From positions 3,478,501-3,542,500 of the forward strand of contig NZ_JABFHO010000001.1 in the NCBI RefSeq assembly GCF_013404085.1: DNA of 64,000 bases, given 5' to 3'. A model generated the notes under the pieces. That model was not told the DNA's origin. It saw only the letters and a program-made list of their open reading frames with translations, and did not search any database. Position 1 is the stretch's first letter. Each line of letters begins with the position of its first letter. Below are positions 48,533-57,266 of the stretch, piece after piece. The DNA comes from Winogradskyella helgolandensis (GTDB lineage Bacteria > Bacteroidota > Bacteroidia > Flavobacteriales > Flavobacteriaceae). The position numbers were made by a program, and so were the translations under genes.

Positions 48533-48566
48533 TTGTTACGAAAACGTTTGAAATATGCTATTTTTG
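48533..48566 (+). promoter_or_regulatory. Bacteroidota-type promoter of gap
   Basis: TTG at 48533-48535 (-33 element) and TATTTTTG at 48559-48566 (-7, TAnnTTTG), 23 bp apart. Transcription would start near 48573, about 26 nt before the gap ATG. Confidence 0.6.
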
Positions 48567-48598
48567 CAAAAATTAAACATCAATTTAACTAAAAAAAC

Positions 48599-50047
48599 AT
48601 GGGATTTAACGATACTTACGAAAAAGAGTTAGCGTTTCAAGCCGATCGTCGCAGAGCAACTGTCGAATTCATTAAAATCATTAGCGATTTATGGTATGAT
48701 AAATCTATTGAGCTTGTCATATTTAGAAATCAATTAATTGATAGAAATGTGAGCGAAATTCTAAACTTACATGAGTACGCAGGCGAATTTGTTCAGAAAC
48801 CAATCTCAATTTTTGATTCGGTTGAAATTGCACAAGCCATAAGTACTTTAAACATCCCACCTGCTAAATTAGACATCGGAAAATTAACTTATGAATTTCA
48901 TTTAGAAGATCAAAAATATGGCAACGCTACTGCTTTTGTAGCTTCTAAATTAGGAAAAGCTAAAGACAACAAAGCCATTGAGCCTAAAGATGTGATCCTT
49001 TATGGTTTCGGAAGAATTGGACGTTTAGTGGCACGTGAATTAATGACACGAACAGGAAAAGGTACGCAATTACGATTAAGAGCTATTGTTACAAGAGGAG
49101 AAATAACTGAAACAGTTTTAGAAAAACGCGCTTCCTTATTAAGAAACGATTCTGTACATGGAGATTTCTCAGGAATGGTGAGTATCGATGTTAAAAACTC
49201 TGCATTAATTATAAATGGTACAACTGTAAATGTTATTTCCGCAAATGCTCCAGAGGATATTGATTACACATCGTATGGCATAAATAACGCTTTAGTTATA
49301 GACAACACTGGTGCATTTAGAGATAAGGAAGCACTGAGCAGACATCTAAAATCAAAGGGTGTAGATAAAGTTTTATTAACTGCTCCTGGTAAAGGTATTC
49401 CTAATATTGTGCACGGTGTTAATCATTTAGAACACAATCCGGATAAGGTAAATATCTTCTCTGCGGCATCATGTACAACAAATGCGATTACCCCAATTTT
49501 AAAAGCATGTGAAGATTCTTTTGGAATTACAACAGGGCATTTGGAAACAATCCATGCATATACTAACGACCAAAATTTAGTAGATAATTTCCATAGTAAA
49601 TACAGACGTGGACGTGCTGCGGCTTTAAATATGGTAATTACAGAAACTGGTGCTGGCAAAGCAGTAAGCAAAGCTTTACCTACTTTGGAAGGGAAGTTAA
49701 CCTCTAATGCGATTAGAGTTCCTGTACCTAATGGATCTCTAGCAATTCTAAATTTAGAATTAGAAACTAAAACTACCGTTGCCAGTATAAATACAATTAT
49801 GAAAAAGTATGCATTAGAAGGTGATTTAGTAGAACAGATTAAATACGAAATGAGTGACGAATTAGTATCTAGCGATATTATTGGAAGTTCAGCACCCGCT
49901 ATTTATGATAGTAAAGCAACCATCGTTAGAAAAGATGGAAAAAATGCTATACTATATATATGGTACGATAATGAATATGGCTATAGCCAACAAGTTATTC
50001 GTTTAGCTAAGTATATTTCTAAGGTAAGACGCTATGCTTATTATTAG
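48599..50047 (+). CDS. gap: Glyceraldehyde-3-phosphate dehydrogenase, long form
   Basis: Interconverts glyceraldehyde-3-phosphate and 1,3-bisphosphoglycerate. The 482-aa protein is about 140 residues longer than classical GAPDH. A helical N-terminal extension precedes the Rossmann motif YGFGRIGR (about 137-144). Catalytic Cys about 291 is in SAASCTTNAI; the anion-binding ALPTLEGKLTSNAIRVP and C-terminal WYDNEYGYSQQV are intact. The long form is known in Bacteroidota and Vibrio; the job of the extension is unclear. Single gene with own promoter and terminator. Confidence 0.96.
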   Translation: MGFNDTYEKELAFQADRRRATVEFIKIISDLWYDKSIELVIFRNQLIDRNVSEILNLHEYAGEFVQKPISIFDSVEIAQAISTLNIPPAKLDIGKLTYEFHLEDQKYGNATAFVASKLGKAKDNKAIEPKDVILYGFGRIGRLVARELMTRTGKGTQLRLRAIVTRGEITETVLEKRASLLRNDSVHGDFSGMVSIDVKNSALIINGTTVNVISANAPEDIDYTSYGINNALVIDNTGAFRDKEALSRHLKSKGVDKVLLTAPGKGIPNIVHGVNHLEHNPDKVNIFSAASCTTNAITPILKACEDSFGITTGHLETIHAYTNDQNLVDNFHSKYRRGRAAALNMVITETGAGKAVSKALPTLEGKLTSNAIRVPVPNGSLAILNLELETKTTVASINTIMKKYALEGDLVEQIKYEMSDELVSSDIIGSSAPAIYDSKATIVRKDGKNAILYIWYDNEYGYSQQVIRLAKYISKVRRYAYY

Positions 50048-50070
50048 ACCATTTTGAAAAGGAAAAAGGA

Positions 50071-50099
50071 AAAATCTTGTCGTATGGCAAGATTTTTTT
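50071..50099 (+). terminator. Intrinsic terminator of gap
   Basis: AAAATCTTG and CAAGATTTT form a 9-bp stem with an 8-nt loop, followed by more T residues. It is 23 bp downstream of the gap stop. Confidence 0.88.
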
Positions 50100-50316
50100 G
50101 TTATTAAGTCGATTGATTTTAAACTACTTATGTAGAGTTTCATTCCCAATTCAAGTGATAGCTTAAAAAGTCAACATCTAAAACAAAACTTCTAGCGTAT
50201 ATAAATTGCCTTAGTAAAAACTAAGGCTATTTGTTTGGAAATTTGTTTATGAAATCCTCATAAAATTATTATCTTGGCAATCAATTAATCTAACACAACC
50301 AAAAATTACCTCTAAG

Positions 50317-50940
50317 ATGAAGTTCTTAACCAAAGTTATTGTAATTCTTTTAGTTACATTTAGTTTTCAAACAGTAATAGCACAAACTGATACTGACGAA
50401 GAAGATAAATTATCTCTTAATAGTGGTACTATTGATAGCCAGTTTGAATATGTATTTCAAAAATCCGGCAATTTTAAAGGCACCAATGGACAGAATTATA
50501 AAGCTGTGAAATATGCGTGGCTTTTAGATTTAAAATCTCATGTTCTAGATTCTTTAAAAACAACCTACGCTGATTTAGAAAACTCTGAAAAAGTAGTAGG
50601 AAATCAAATTAAAGAAATTGAAGATTTAAAAACGAAACTTGCAAATACGGAAAGTAACTTAGAACAGACAGACTCTGAAAAAAATAATATGGCATTATTA
50701 GGGATGCAGACTAGTAAGACCAATTACAATGTTATTATGTGGTCTATTATAGCTGCTTTATTAGCCTTTTTATTATTTTTTATCTATAAATTTAAAGGTA
50801 GTAACTCTTCAACTCGTGAAGCTAAACACAAACTACAAGAGGTAGAAACAGAATTTGAAGAGCACAGACGTAACGCTTTAGAACGCGAGCAAAAAGTAAG
50901 ACGTCAGTTACAAGATGAATTAAATAAGCATAAGTCTTAA
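50317..50940 (+). CDS. Exported coiled-coil membrane protein of unknown function
   Basis: A 207-residue protein with signal peptide (ends VIAQ, about 23), a small conserved region containing FEYVFQKSGNFKGTNGQNYKAVK, a coiled coil (about 70-125), one transmembrane helix (IMWSIIAALLAFLLFFIYKF, about 140-159) and a charged cytoplasmic helix. It looks like a bitopic protein with helices on both sides of the membrane. Homologues near trmD are sometimes labelled tRNA (guanine-N1)-methyltransferase; nothing in this sequence supports that. Terminator at 50966. Confidence 0.75.
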   Translation: MKFLTKVIVILLVTFSFQTVIAQTDTDEEDKLSLNSGTIDSQFEYVFQKSGNFKGTNGQNYKAVKYAWLLDLKSHVLDSLKTTYADLENSEKVVGNQIKEIEDLKTKLANTESNLEQTDSEKNNMALLGMQTSKTNYNVIMWSIIAALLAFLLFFIYKFKGSNSSTREAKHKLQEVETEFEEHRRNALEREQKVRRQLQDELNKHKS

Positions 50941-50965
50941 AAAGACTATTAGCTTATACTTATAT

Positions 50966-50996
50966 AAATCCGTAATTAAAAATTACGGATTTTTTT
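50966..50996 (+). terminator. Intrinsic terminator
   Basis: AAATCCGTAAT and ATTACGGATTT form an 11-bp stem with a 5-nt loop and a T-run after it. It is 25 bp beyond the coiled-coil protein gene's stop. Confidence 0.9.
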
Positions 50997-51199
50997 ATGC
51001 TTCTAATTAAAGCATATATAGAAGGGTTCTCTTATTCTTGAAATTAATAATTTGGATAATAAGAGATTAACAATTCTTGAAGAATAATTTTAAGACGCGC
51101 ACAAAAAATCATTATCTTTATAATAGACAATAGGAGGCTATAAGTATCTTTACTGGTATTGTATTAAAATAGGAGAAACACGTATTGAAAGCAACAATT

Positions 51200-51739
51200 A
51201 TGGGACAAAAAATCGGAATAATTTATTCTTCTATAGATGGACAAACCAAAAAGATCTGCGAAAAATTAAATGCTTTTTTTAATGATAAACAAATTAAAAC
51301 TGAGCTTTACGCCATCAATGATTTTAATAGTGATATCTCAGAATTCAACACCTTAATTCTTGGAGCTAGCATTCGGTATGGAAAACACAATAAAAGCGTA
51401 TATGATTTTATTCAGACCAACATCATTGCTCTCAATAAAATAACAACCGCTTTTTTCTCAGTAAATCTTGTCGCAAGAAAAGAAGATAAAAATTCTGCTG
51501 ACACAAATCCATACCTGATTAAATTTCTAAAACAGACGCCTTGGAAACCTGATTTGCTAGAAGTCTTTGCAGGAAAATTAGACTATAAGTCATATCCCAT
51601 ACTAGACAGAATTATGATTAAGTTAATCATGAAACTAACACATGGGCCAACAAATTCAGATTTACCCATAGAATATACAGATTGGAACAAGGTGAGCGAT
51701 TTCGGACTAAGAATAAGCAATACCCTTAAAACACAATAA
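51200..51739 (+). CDS. HemG-like flavodoxin (menaquinone-dependent protoporphyrinogen oxidase)
   Basis: A 179-residue flavodoxin-fold protein resembling HemG: IGIIYSSIDGQTKKICEKL binds FMN, followed by LILGASIRYGKHNKSVYDF, FFSVNLVARKEDKNSADTNP and MKLTHGPTNSD at the family-typical sites. HemG oxidises protoporphyrinogen IX with menaquinone as acceptor, in heme synthesis. I start at the ATG at 51200 (MGQKIGIIY), because the TTG at 51185 only adds MKATI. No other heme genes are nearby. Confidence 0.85.
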   Translation: MGQKIGIIYSSIDGQTKKICEKLNAFFNDKQIKTELYAINDFNSDISEFNTLILGASIRYGKHNKSVYDFIQTNIIALNKITTAFFSVNLVARKEDKNSADTNPYLIKFLKQTPWKPDLLEVFAGKLDYKSYPILDRIMIKLIMKLTHGPTNSDLPIEYTDWNKVSDFGLRISNTLKTQ

Positions 51740-51845
51740 AAAACCCTACATTATTAATTATAAAGATTCATTAATTAATCTCTATAATTACATATCTTAA
51801 AATCACATCAATTATTTATACCTTCGCACTCAATTAAAACAAGCC

Positions 51846-52523
51846 ATGCGCATAGACATTATAACCGTACTACCAGAACTTTTAAAAAGTCCGTTTGAAG
51901 CGTCAATTTTAAAACGAGCTATTGAAGCTGGTTTAGTAGAAGTCCACTGTCATAATTTAAGAGATTACGCAACAGGTGGCTATAAATCTGTTGATGACAC
52001 ACAATTTGGAGGAGGTGCAGGCATGGTAATGACCATAGAACCAATTGATAAGTGTATTTCTAAATTACAAAAAGAGCGTCATTACGACGAACTTATATAT
52101 ATGACACCAGATGGAGAGCAACTAAACCAAAGTATTGCTAACCAAACATCTTTAAAAGAAAACATTATTATTTTGTGTGGACATTACAAAGGTGTCGATC
52201 AACGCGTGCGTGATAGATTTATTACACGCGAAATATCCATTGGAGATTATGTGTTGTCCGGAGGTGAATTAGGAGCTGCCGTTTTATGTGATGCTGTTAT
52301 CCGATTAATTCCTGGAGTTTTAGGAAATGAAACCTCTGCCCTAACGGATTCATTTCAAGATAATTTGTTGGCACCACCAATTTATACCAAACCTAGAGAA
52401 TATGATGGCATGAAAGTTCCAGAAGTATTATTCAGTGGCAACTTTGGGAAAATTGAAAAATGGCGAGAAGAACAAGCCTATAAAAGAACTCAAGAAAGAC
52501 GACCAGATTTACTCGAGGATTAA
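51846..52523 (+). CDS. trmD: tRNA (guanine37-N1)-methyltransferase TrmD
   Basis: Methylates G37 of tRNAs to prevent frameshifting. A 225-residue SPOUT enzyme: [12 protein letters not shown] at the start, [23 protein letters not shown] and the knot residues [14 protein letters not shown], then the C-terminal domain ending RRPDLLED. The trmD-rplS neighbourhood is classical, although here a small membrane protein gene lies between them. A TACCTTCG box upstream could be a promoter variant. Confidence 0.98.
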   Translation: MRIDIITVLPELLKSPFEASILKRAIEAGLVEVHCHNLRDYATGGYKSVDDTQFGGGAGMVMTIEPIDKCISKLQKERHYDELIYMTPDGEQLNQSIANQTSLKENIIILCGHYKGVDQRVRDRFITREISIGDYVLSGGELGAAVLCDAVIRLIPGVLGNETSALTDSFQDNLLAPPIYTKPREYDGMKVPEVLFSGNFGKIEKWREEQAYKRTQERRPDLLED

Positions 52524-52581
52524 GCATCTATGAATTTTAAAGCTCAAATTCCTTTAACTAGATACTTTAACGCAATAAACA

Positions 52582-52911
52582 ATGAATAATTCTACGGAAA
52601 TTCTTTTTACAATAGGTCAGATTATTGGTGCTTTTTCAACTCTCATTGTATTTGTTGCTACAATTGTTATATTCATAAAGAAAAAAACAATAGCTACTTG
52701 GTTAATTTTTAGTGGTTACCTACTTGTTGTAATAACTTATATAGTTAGTTTATTTATTAATGTTTTTGCTGGTAGGAATGGTATAGAATCGTTATTAATT
52801 ACTCAAGGAGTTTTGTCAATAGTTCAAAATCTATCTTACTCAATATTTGCAGTAGGCTTACTAATTTTAGGCTTAACGGAATTTTCAAAAAAAAATAAAA
52901 CCTTAAACTAG
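52582..52911 (+). CDS. Small three-helix membrane protein, hypothetical
   Basis: A 109-residue protein with about three transmembrane helices (ILFTIGQIIGAFSTLIVFVA; IATWLIFSGYLLVVITYIVS; LSYSIFAVGLLILGL) and a basic tail. It has no recognised family. It is inserted between trmD and rplS and ends 168 bp before rplS, leaving space for the rplS promoter and leader. Composition is like its neighbours, so recent transfer is not obvious. Confidence 0.65.
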   Translation: MNNSTEILFTIGQIIGAFSTLIVFVATIVIFIKKKTIATWLIFSGYLLVVITYIVSLFINVFAGRNGIESLLITQGVLSIVQNLSYSIFAVGLLILGLTEFSKKNKTLN

Positions 52912-52975
52912 GTTTAGCGTCATTTAGAAGGAATTATTCTAAAAAGCATCAAAAATAAAATTTCACATACAAGTG

Positions 52976-53005
52976 TTGTTAATAACCAAAAAAGTACTAC
53001 TTTTG
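52976..53005 (+). promoter_or_regulatory. Bacteroidota-type promoter of rplS
   Basis: TTG at 52976-52978 (-33) and TACTTTTG at 52998-53005 (-7, perfect TAnnTTTG) are 19 bp apart. Transcription would start close to 53012, exactly at the base of the leader stem-loop. Confidence 0.75.
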
Positions 53006-53011
53006 CAAACC

Positions 53012-53057
53012 AATTTAGACCAACCTCTGGCGAGAATCGTGAATGTTGCTTTGAATT
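53012..53057 (+). ncRNA. Structured rplS leader (candidate L19-Flavobacteria-type autoregulatory RNA)
   Basis: A nested stem-loop: AATTTA (53012-53017) pairs with TGAATT (53052-53057), CAAC (53021-53024) with GTTG (53045-53048), and CGA with TCG around GAA (53031-53039), separated by small internal loops. It begins where the promoter predicts transcription to start and lies about 20 nt before the rplS ATG. L19 leader motifs have been described in Flavobacteria; I have not aligned this one to that model, so identity is inferred. Confidence 0.4.
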
Positions 53058-53078
53058 AACTATTATAAATAAAACAAA

Positions 53079-53426
53079 ATGGATTTAGTAAAATTTGTAC
53101 AAGACGAATTTGTAACTCGTAAAGACTTTCCAGAATTTAGTGCTGGTGATACAATCACAGTATACTACGAAATTAGAGAAGGTGAAAAAGTACGTACTCA
53201 GTTTTTTAGAGGTGTTGTATTACAACGTAAAGGAAGTGGATCTTCTGAAACGTTTACCATCCGTAAAATGTCAGGAACAATTGGCGTAGAGCGTATCTTC
53301 CCAGTTAACTTACCAGCTTTACAAAAAGTAGAAGTTAACAAACGTGGTAAAGTACGTAGAGCTAGAATATTCTACTTTAGAGGTCTTACTGGTAAAAAAG
53401 CAAGAATCAAAGAAGTTAGAAGATAA
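53079..53426 (+). CDS. rplS: 50S ribosomal protein L19
   Basis: L19 lies at the 30S-50S interface. The 115-residue protein has the family pattern FSAGDTITVYYEIREGEKVRT, FRGVVLQRKGSGSSETFTIRK and the terminal VRRARIFYFRGLTGKKARIKE. Length is normal. It has its own promoter, a structured leader and an intrinsic terminator 21 bp after its stop, so it appears to be transcribed alone, unlike the trmD-rplS operon of many bacteria. Confidence 0.98.
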   Translation: MDLVKFVQDEFVTRKDFPEFSAGDTITVYYEIREGEKVRTQFFRGVVLQRKGSGSSETFTIRKMSGTIGVERIFPVNLPALQKVEVNKRGKVRRARIFYFRGLTGKKARIKEVRR

Positions 53427-53447
53427 TTCCAACTTATATATTACAAT

Positions 53448-53477
53448 AAAAAGCCTTCTGATAAAGAAGGCTTTTTT
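53448..53477 (+). terminator. Intrinsic terminator of rplS
   Basis: AAAAAGCCTTCT and AGAAGGCTTTTT form a 12-bp stem around a 5-nt loop, with a U-run built into its 3' side. It isolates rplS from the long non-coding stretch that follows. Confidence 0.93.
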
Positions 53478-53479
53478 GG

Positions 53480-53499
53480 TTATTAACAATTGTTAATAA
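53480..53499. promoter_or_regulatory. Perfect 20-bp palindrome, possible operator
   Basis: TTATTAACAATTGTTAATAA reads identically on both strands, with no spacer, and sits 2 bp after the rplS terminator at the upstream edge of the candidate RNA gene region. Such symmetry fits a dimeric regulator's operator, but AT-rich DNA makes chance palindromes more likely. The binding protein, if any, is unknown. Confidence 0.4.
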
Positions 53500-53657
53500 T
53501 TCTAGTTCATAAAGTGTTGATATCTAAAATGTTAAAAAACACCAGGACTCAAAATATTTACTTAATTTAGTGAAACAATTAACAACAAACCTTGTTTGGT
53601 TTTGAATTCTATTTCAAATTAATGTTAATTTGTTACTAAAGATTCGTTCTTTATGTA

Positions 53658-53680
53658 TTGAGGTTGTTTTTTGAGGTTGT
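53658..53680 (+). repeat. Direct repeat TTGAGGTTGT x2 upstream of the candidate RNA
   Basis: Two exact copies of TTGAGGTTGT at 53658-53667 and 53671-53680, a 13-bp period, just before the predicted RNA start. The second copy overlaps a short hairpin (AGGTTG with CAACTT). Spacing of little more than one helical turn would suit two protomers of an activator. Confidence 0.45.
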
Positions 53681-53699
53681 ATAGCAACTTATGTATGTA

Positions 53700-54084
53700 A
53701 GTGTTTGTGAAACAATCATGAAACTTTATTAACTTAATATACTTGGTAGGTTAACTTAGTAAAGTGAAAAGCTCCGAAGAAGTAGTGGTATCGAAAGTGA
53801 ACACGAAAAAAAGACGAGCAATGTTCTAGACCTAACGTTCATTTATTTGAAGATTATAGGAAAAACATCAAGGAAAACAAACCTAAGAAGCATAGTAATA
53901 TCAGGTCAATACATTTTGAAAGATATGAAATGTTTCGAATTGAAACGGAAACACTTGAACCGAAAAGGATGATGGCATCTGCCAAACAACCGAGTTAGTT
54001 AAAACTAAATAGGTCAACGTTAGTACTGTTTCTATGAAAGCCATGTCAACACAGATTATTTCTGAGTGATATGGCTTTTTATTT
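53700..54084 (+). ncRNA. Candidate structured non-coding RNA with own terminator
   Basis: About 385 nt with no convincing ORF. The longest-looking frame from a GTG at 53764 gives only 21 codons ending in TAG. Predicted elements: hairpin 53723-53765 (ACTTTATT+AACTTA with TAGGTT+AGTAAAGT); hairpin 53906-53943 (TCAAT+ACATTT with AAATGT+ATTGA); TGGC/GCCA tetraloop hairpin 53973-53984; TTAGTT/AACTAA hairpin 53995-54008; an 8-bp long-range pairing CTAACGTT (53832-53839) with AACGTTAG (54016-54023); then a terminator. It is not RNase P RNA, tmRNA or SRP RNA, because their signature sequences are absent. Function unknown. Confidence 0.45.
54037..54084 (+). terminator. Terminator of the candidate RNA
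   Basis: AAAGCCATGTCA pairs with TGATATGGCTTT over 12 bp (one G-T wobble), with an inner CAGA/TCTG stem and TTATT loop, followed by TTATTTT. No protein gene ends upstream within 600 bp, so this terminator implies a non-coding transcript. Confidence 0.85.
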
Positions 54085-54210
54085 TATAATATCATTATTC
54101 TAGAAACAACTTCATATCGATAATTACTTCCTAAATTAGAATAGGACAAATAACACTTCACAATACAATATCTCTTTTAATTTAACCAATATCTTTCGTA
54201 TTCTTGTAAA

Positions 54211-54786
54211 ATGAATCTACCTCTAATAGAGCAACAAGATTATACCACTATAGACTATACAACAAATCCGTTGCCTAAAGCGGAATACATAGACTGTACA
54301 TTTAACAATTGTAATTTCGAAAATTCAGATCTTTCCAATATAACTTTTTTAGAATGCGATTTTATAGATTGTAATTTTAGTAATATTAATGTGATGCATA
54401 CCTCGTTTAATGATGTAAATTTTAAGGGATGTAAAATTTTGGGTGTACAATTTCAAAATTGTAATACCTTTTTATTGACTTTCAAGTTTTCAGATTGTAC
54501 GTTGAATTTCAGTAGTTTTTATCAATTAAAAATAAATCATACCAAGTTCTCAAAATGCATAATGCATCAAGTAGATTTTACCGAAACCGAAGCAAAATCT
54601 TGTGAATTTAAGGATTGTGATTTACATCTATCCACTTTTGACAAAACTAACTTAGAATATTCTGAATTTACGACAGCATATAATTTCAATATTAATCCGT
54701 CTTTAAATCAAATTAAACAGGCTTCATTTTCAAAAGAAAACATTTCTGGTTTATTAAATAGCTTTAATATTAAGATAAAAGTCTAA
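54211..54786 (+). CDS. Pentapeptide-repeat protein
   Basis: A 191-residue protein with about fourteen pentapeptide-like units of the A(D/N)LXX type, here Cys/Phe-rich (CTFNNCNFENSDLSNITFLE, CDFIDCNFSNINVMHTSFND). It would form a right-handed quadrilateral beta helix. Some family members (Qnr, MfpA) mimic DNA and protect gyrase, but many have no known role, and this one cannot be assigned. It sits alone between the candidate RNA and icd. Confidence 0.88.
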   Translation: MNLPLIEQQDYTTIDYTTNPLPKAEYIDCTFNNCNFENSDLSNITFLECDFIDCNFSNINVMHTSFNDVNFKGCKILGVQFQNCNTFLLTFKFSDCTLNFSSFYQLKINHTKFSKCIMHQVDFTETEAKSCEFKDCDLHLSTFDKTNLEYSEFTTAYNFNINPSLNQIKQASFSKENISGLLNSFNIKIKV

Positions 54787-54851
54787 ATAAAAATTTTAAG
54801 TATTAATTTCTTAAAAATTATAACGGTTTAGTTGTAATCTTATACCTATAA

Positions 54852-57146
<2,295 letters not shown>

Positions 57147-57170
57147 TAACATTAGATTAATGTTATGTTA

Positions 57171-57197
57171 AAAAGCTTCCTTCGGGAAGCTTTTTTT
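57171..57197 (+). terminator. Intrinsic terminator of icd with UUCG loop
   Basis: AAAAGCTTCC and GGAAGCTTTT form a 10-bp stem closed by the extra-stable UUCG tetraloop, followed by TTT. It lies 24 bp after the icd stop. Confidence 0.95.
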
Positions 57198-57266
57198 GTT
57201 TAATTTAAATTACATTTGGTGAAACAAAACTATCAATTATTACTTCAAGCAATTAAAACATCAACT

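Noticed and set aside
53842..53970. A 40-codon frame in the non-coding stretch (FIYLKIIGKTSRK...)
   Set aside because: It has no plausible start codon near a promoter, is Lys/Arg-rich as expected of AT-rich random sequence, and overlaps paired regions of the candidate RNA.
53700..54084. RNase P RNA, tmRNA or SRP RNA
   Set aside because: The RNase P GAGGAAAGTCC core, the tmRNA acceptor and T-arm, and the SRP RNA GGAAGCAGC motif are all absent.
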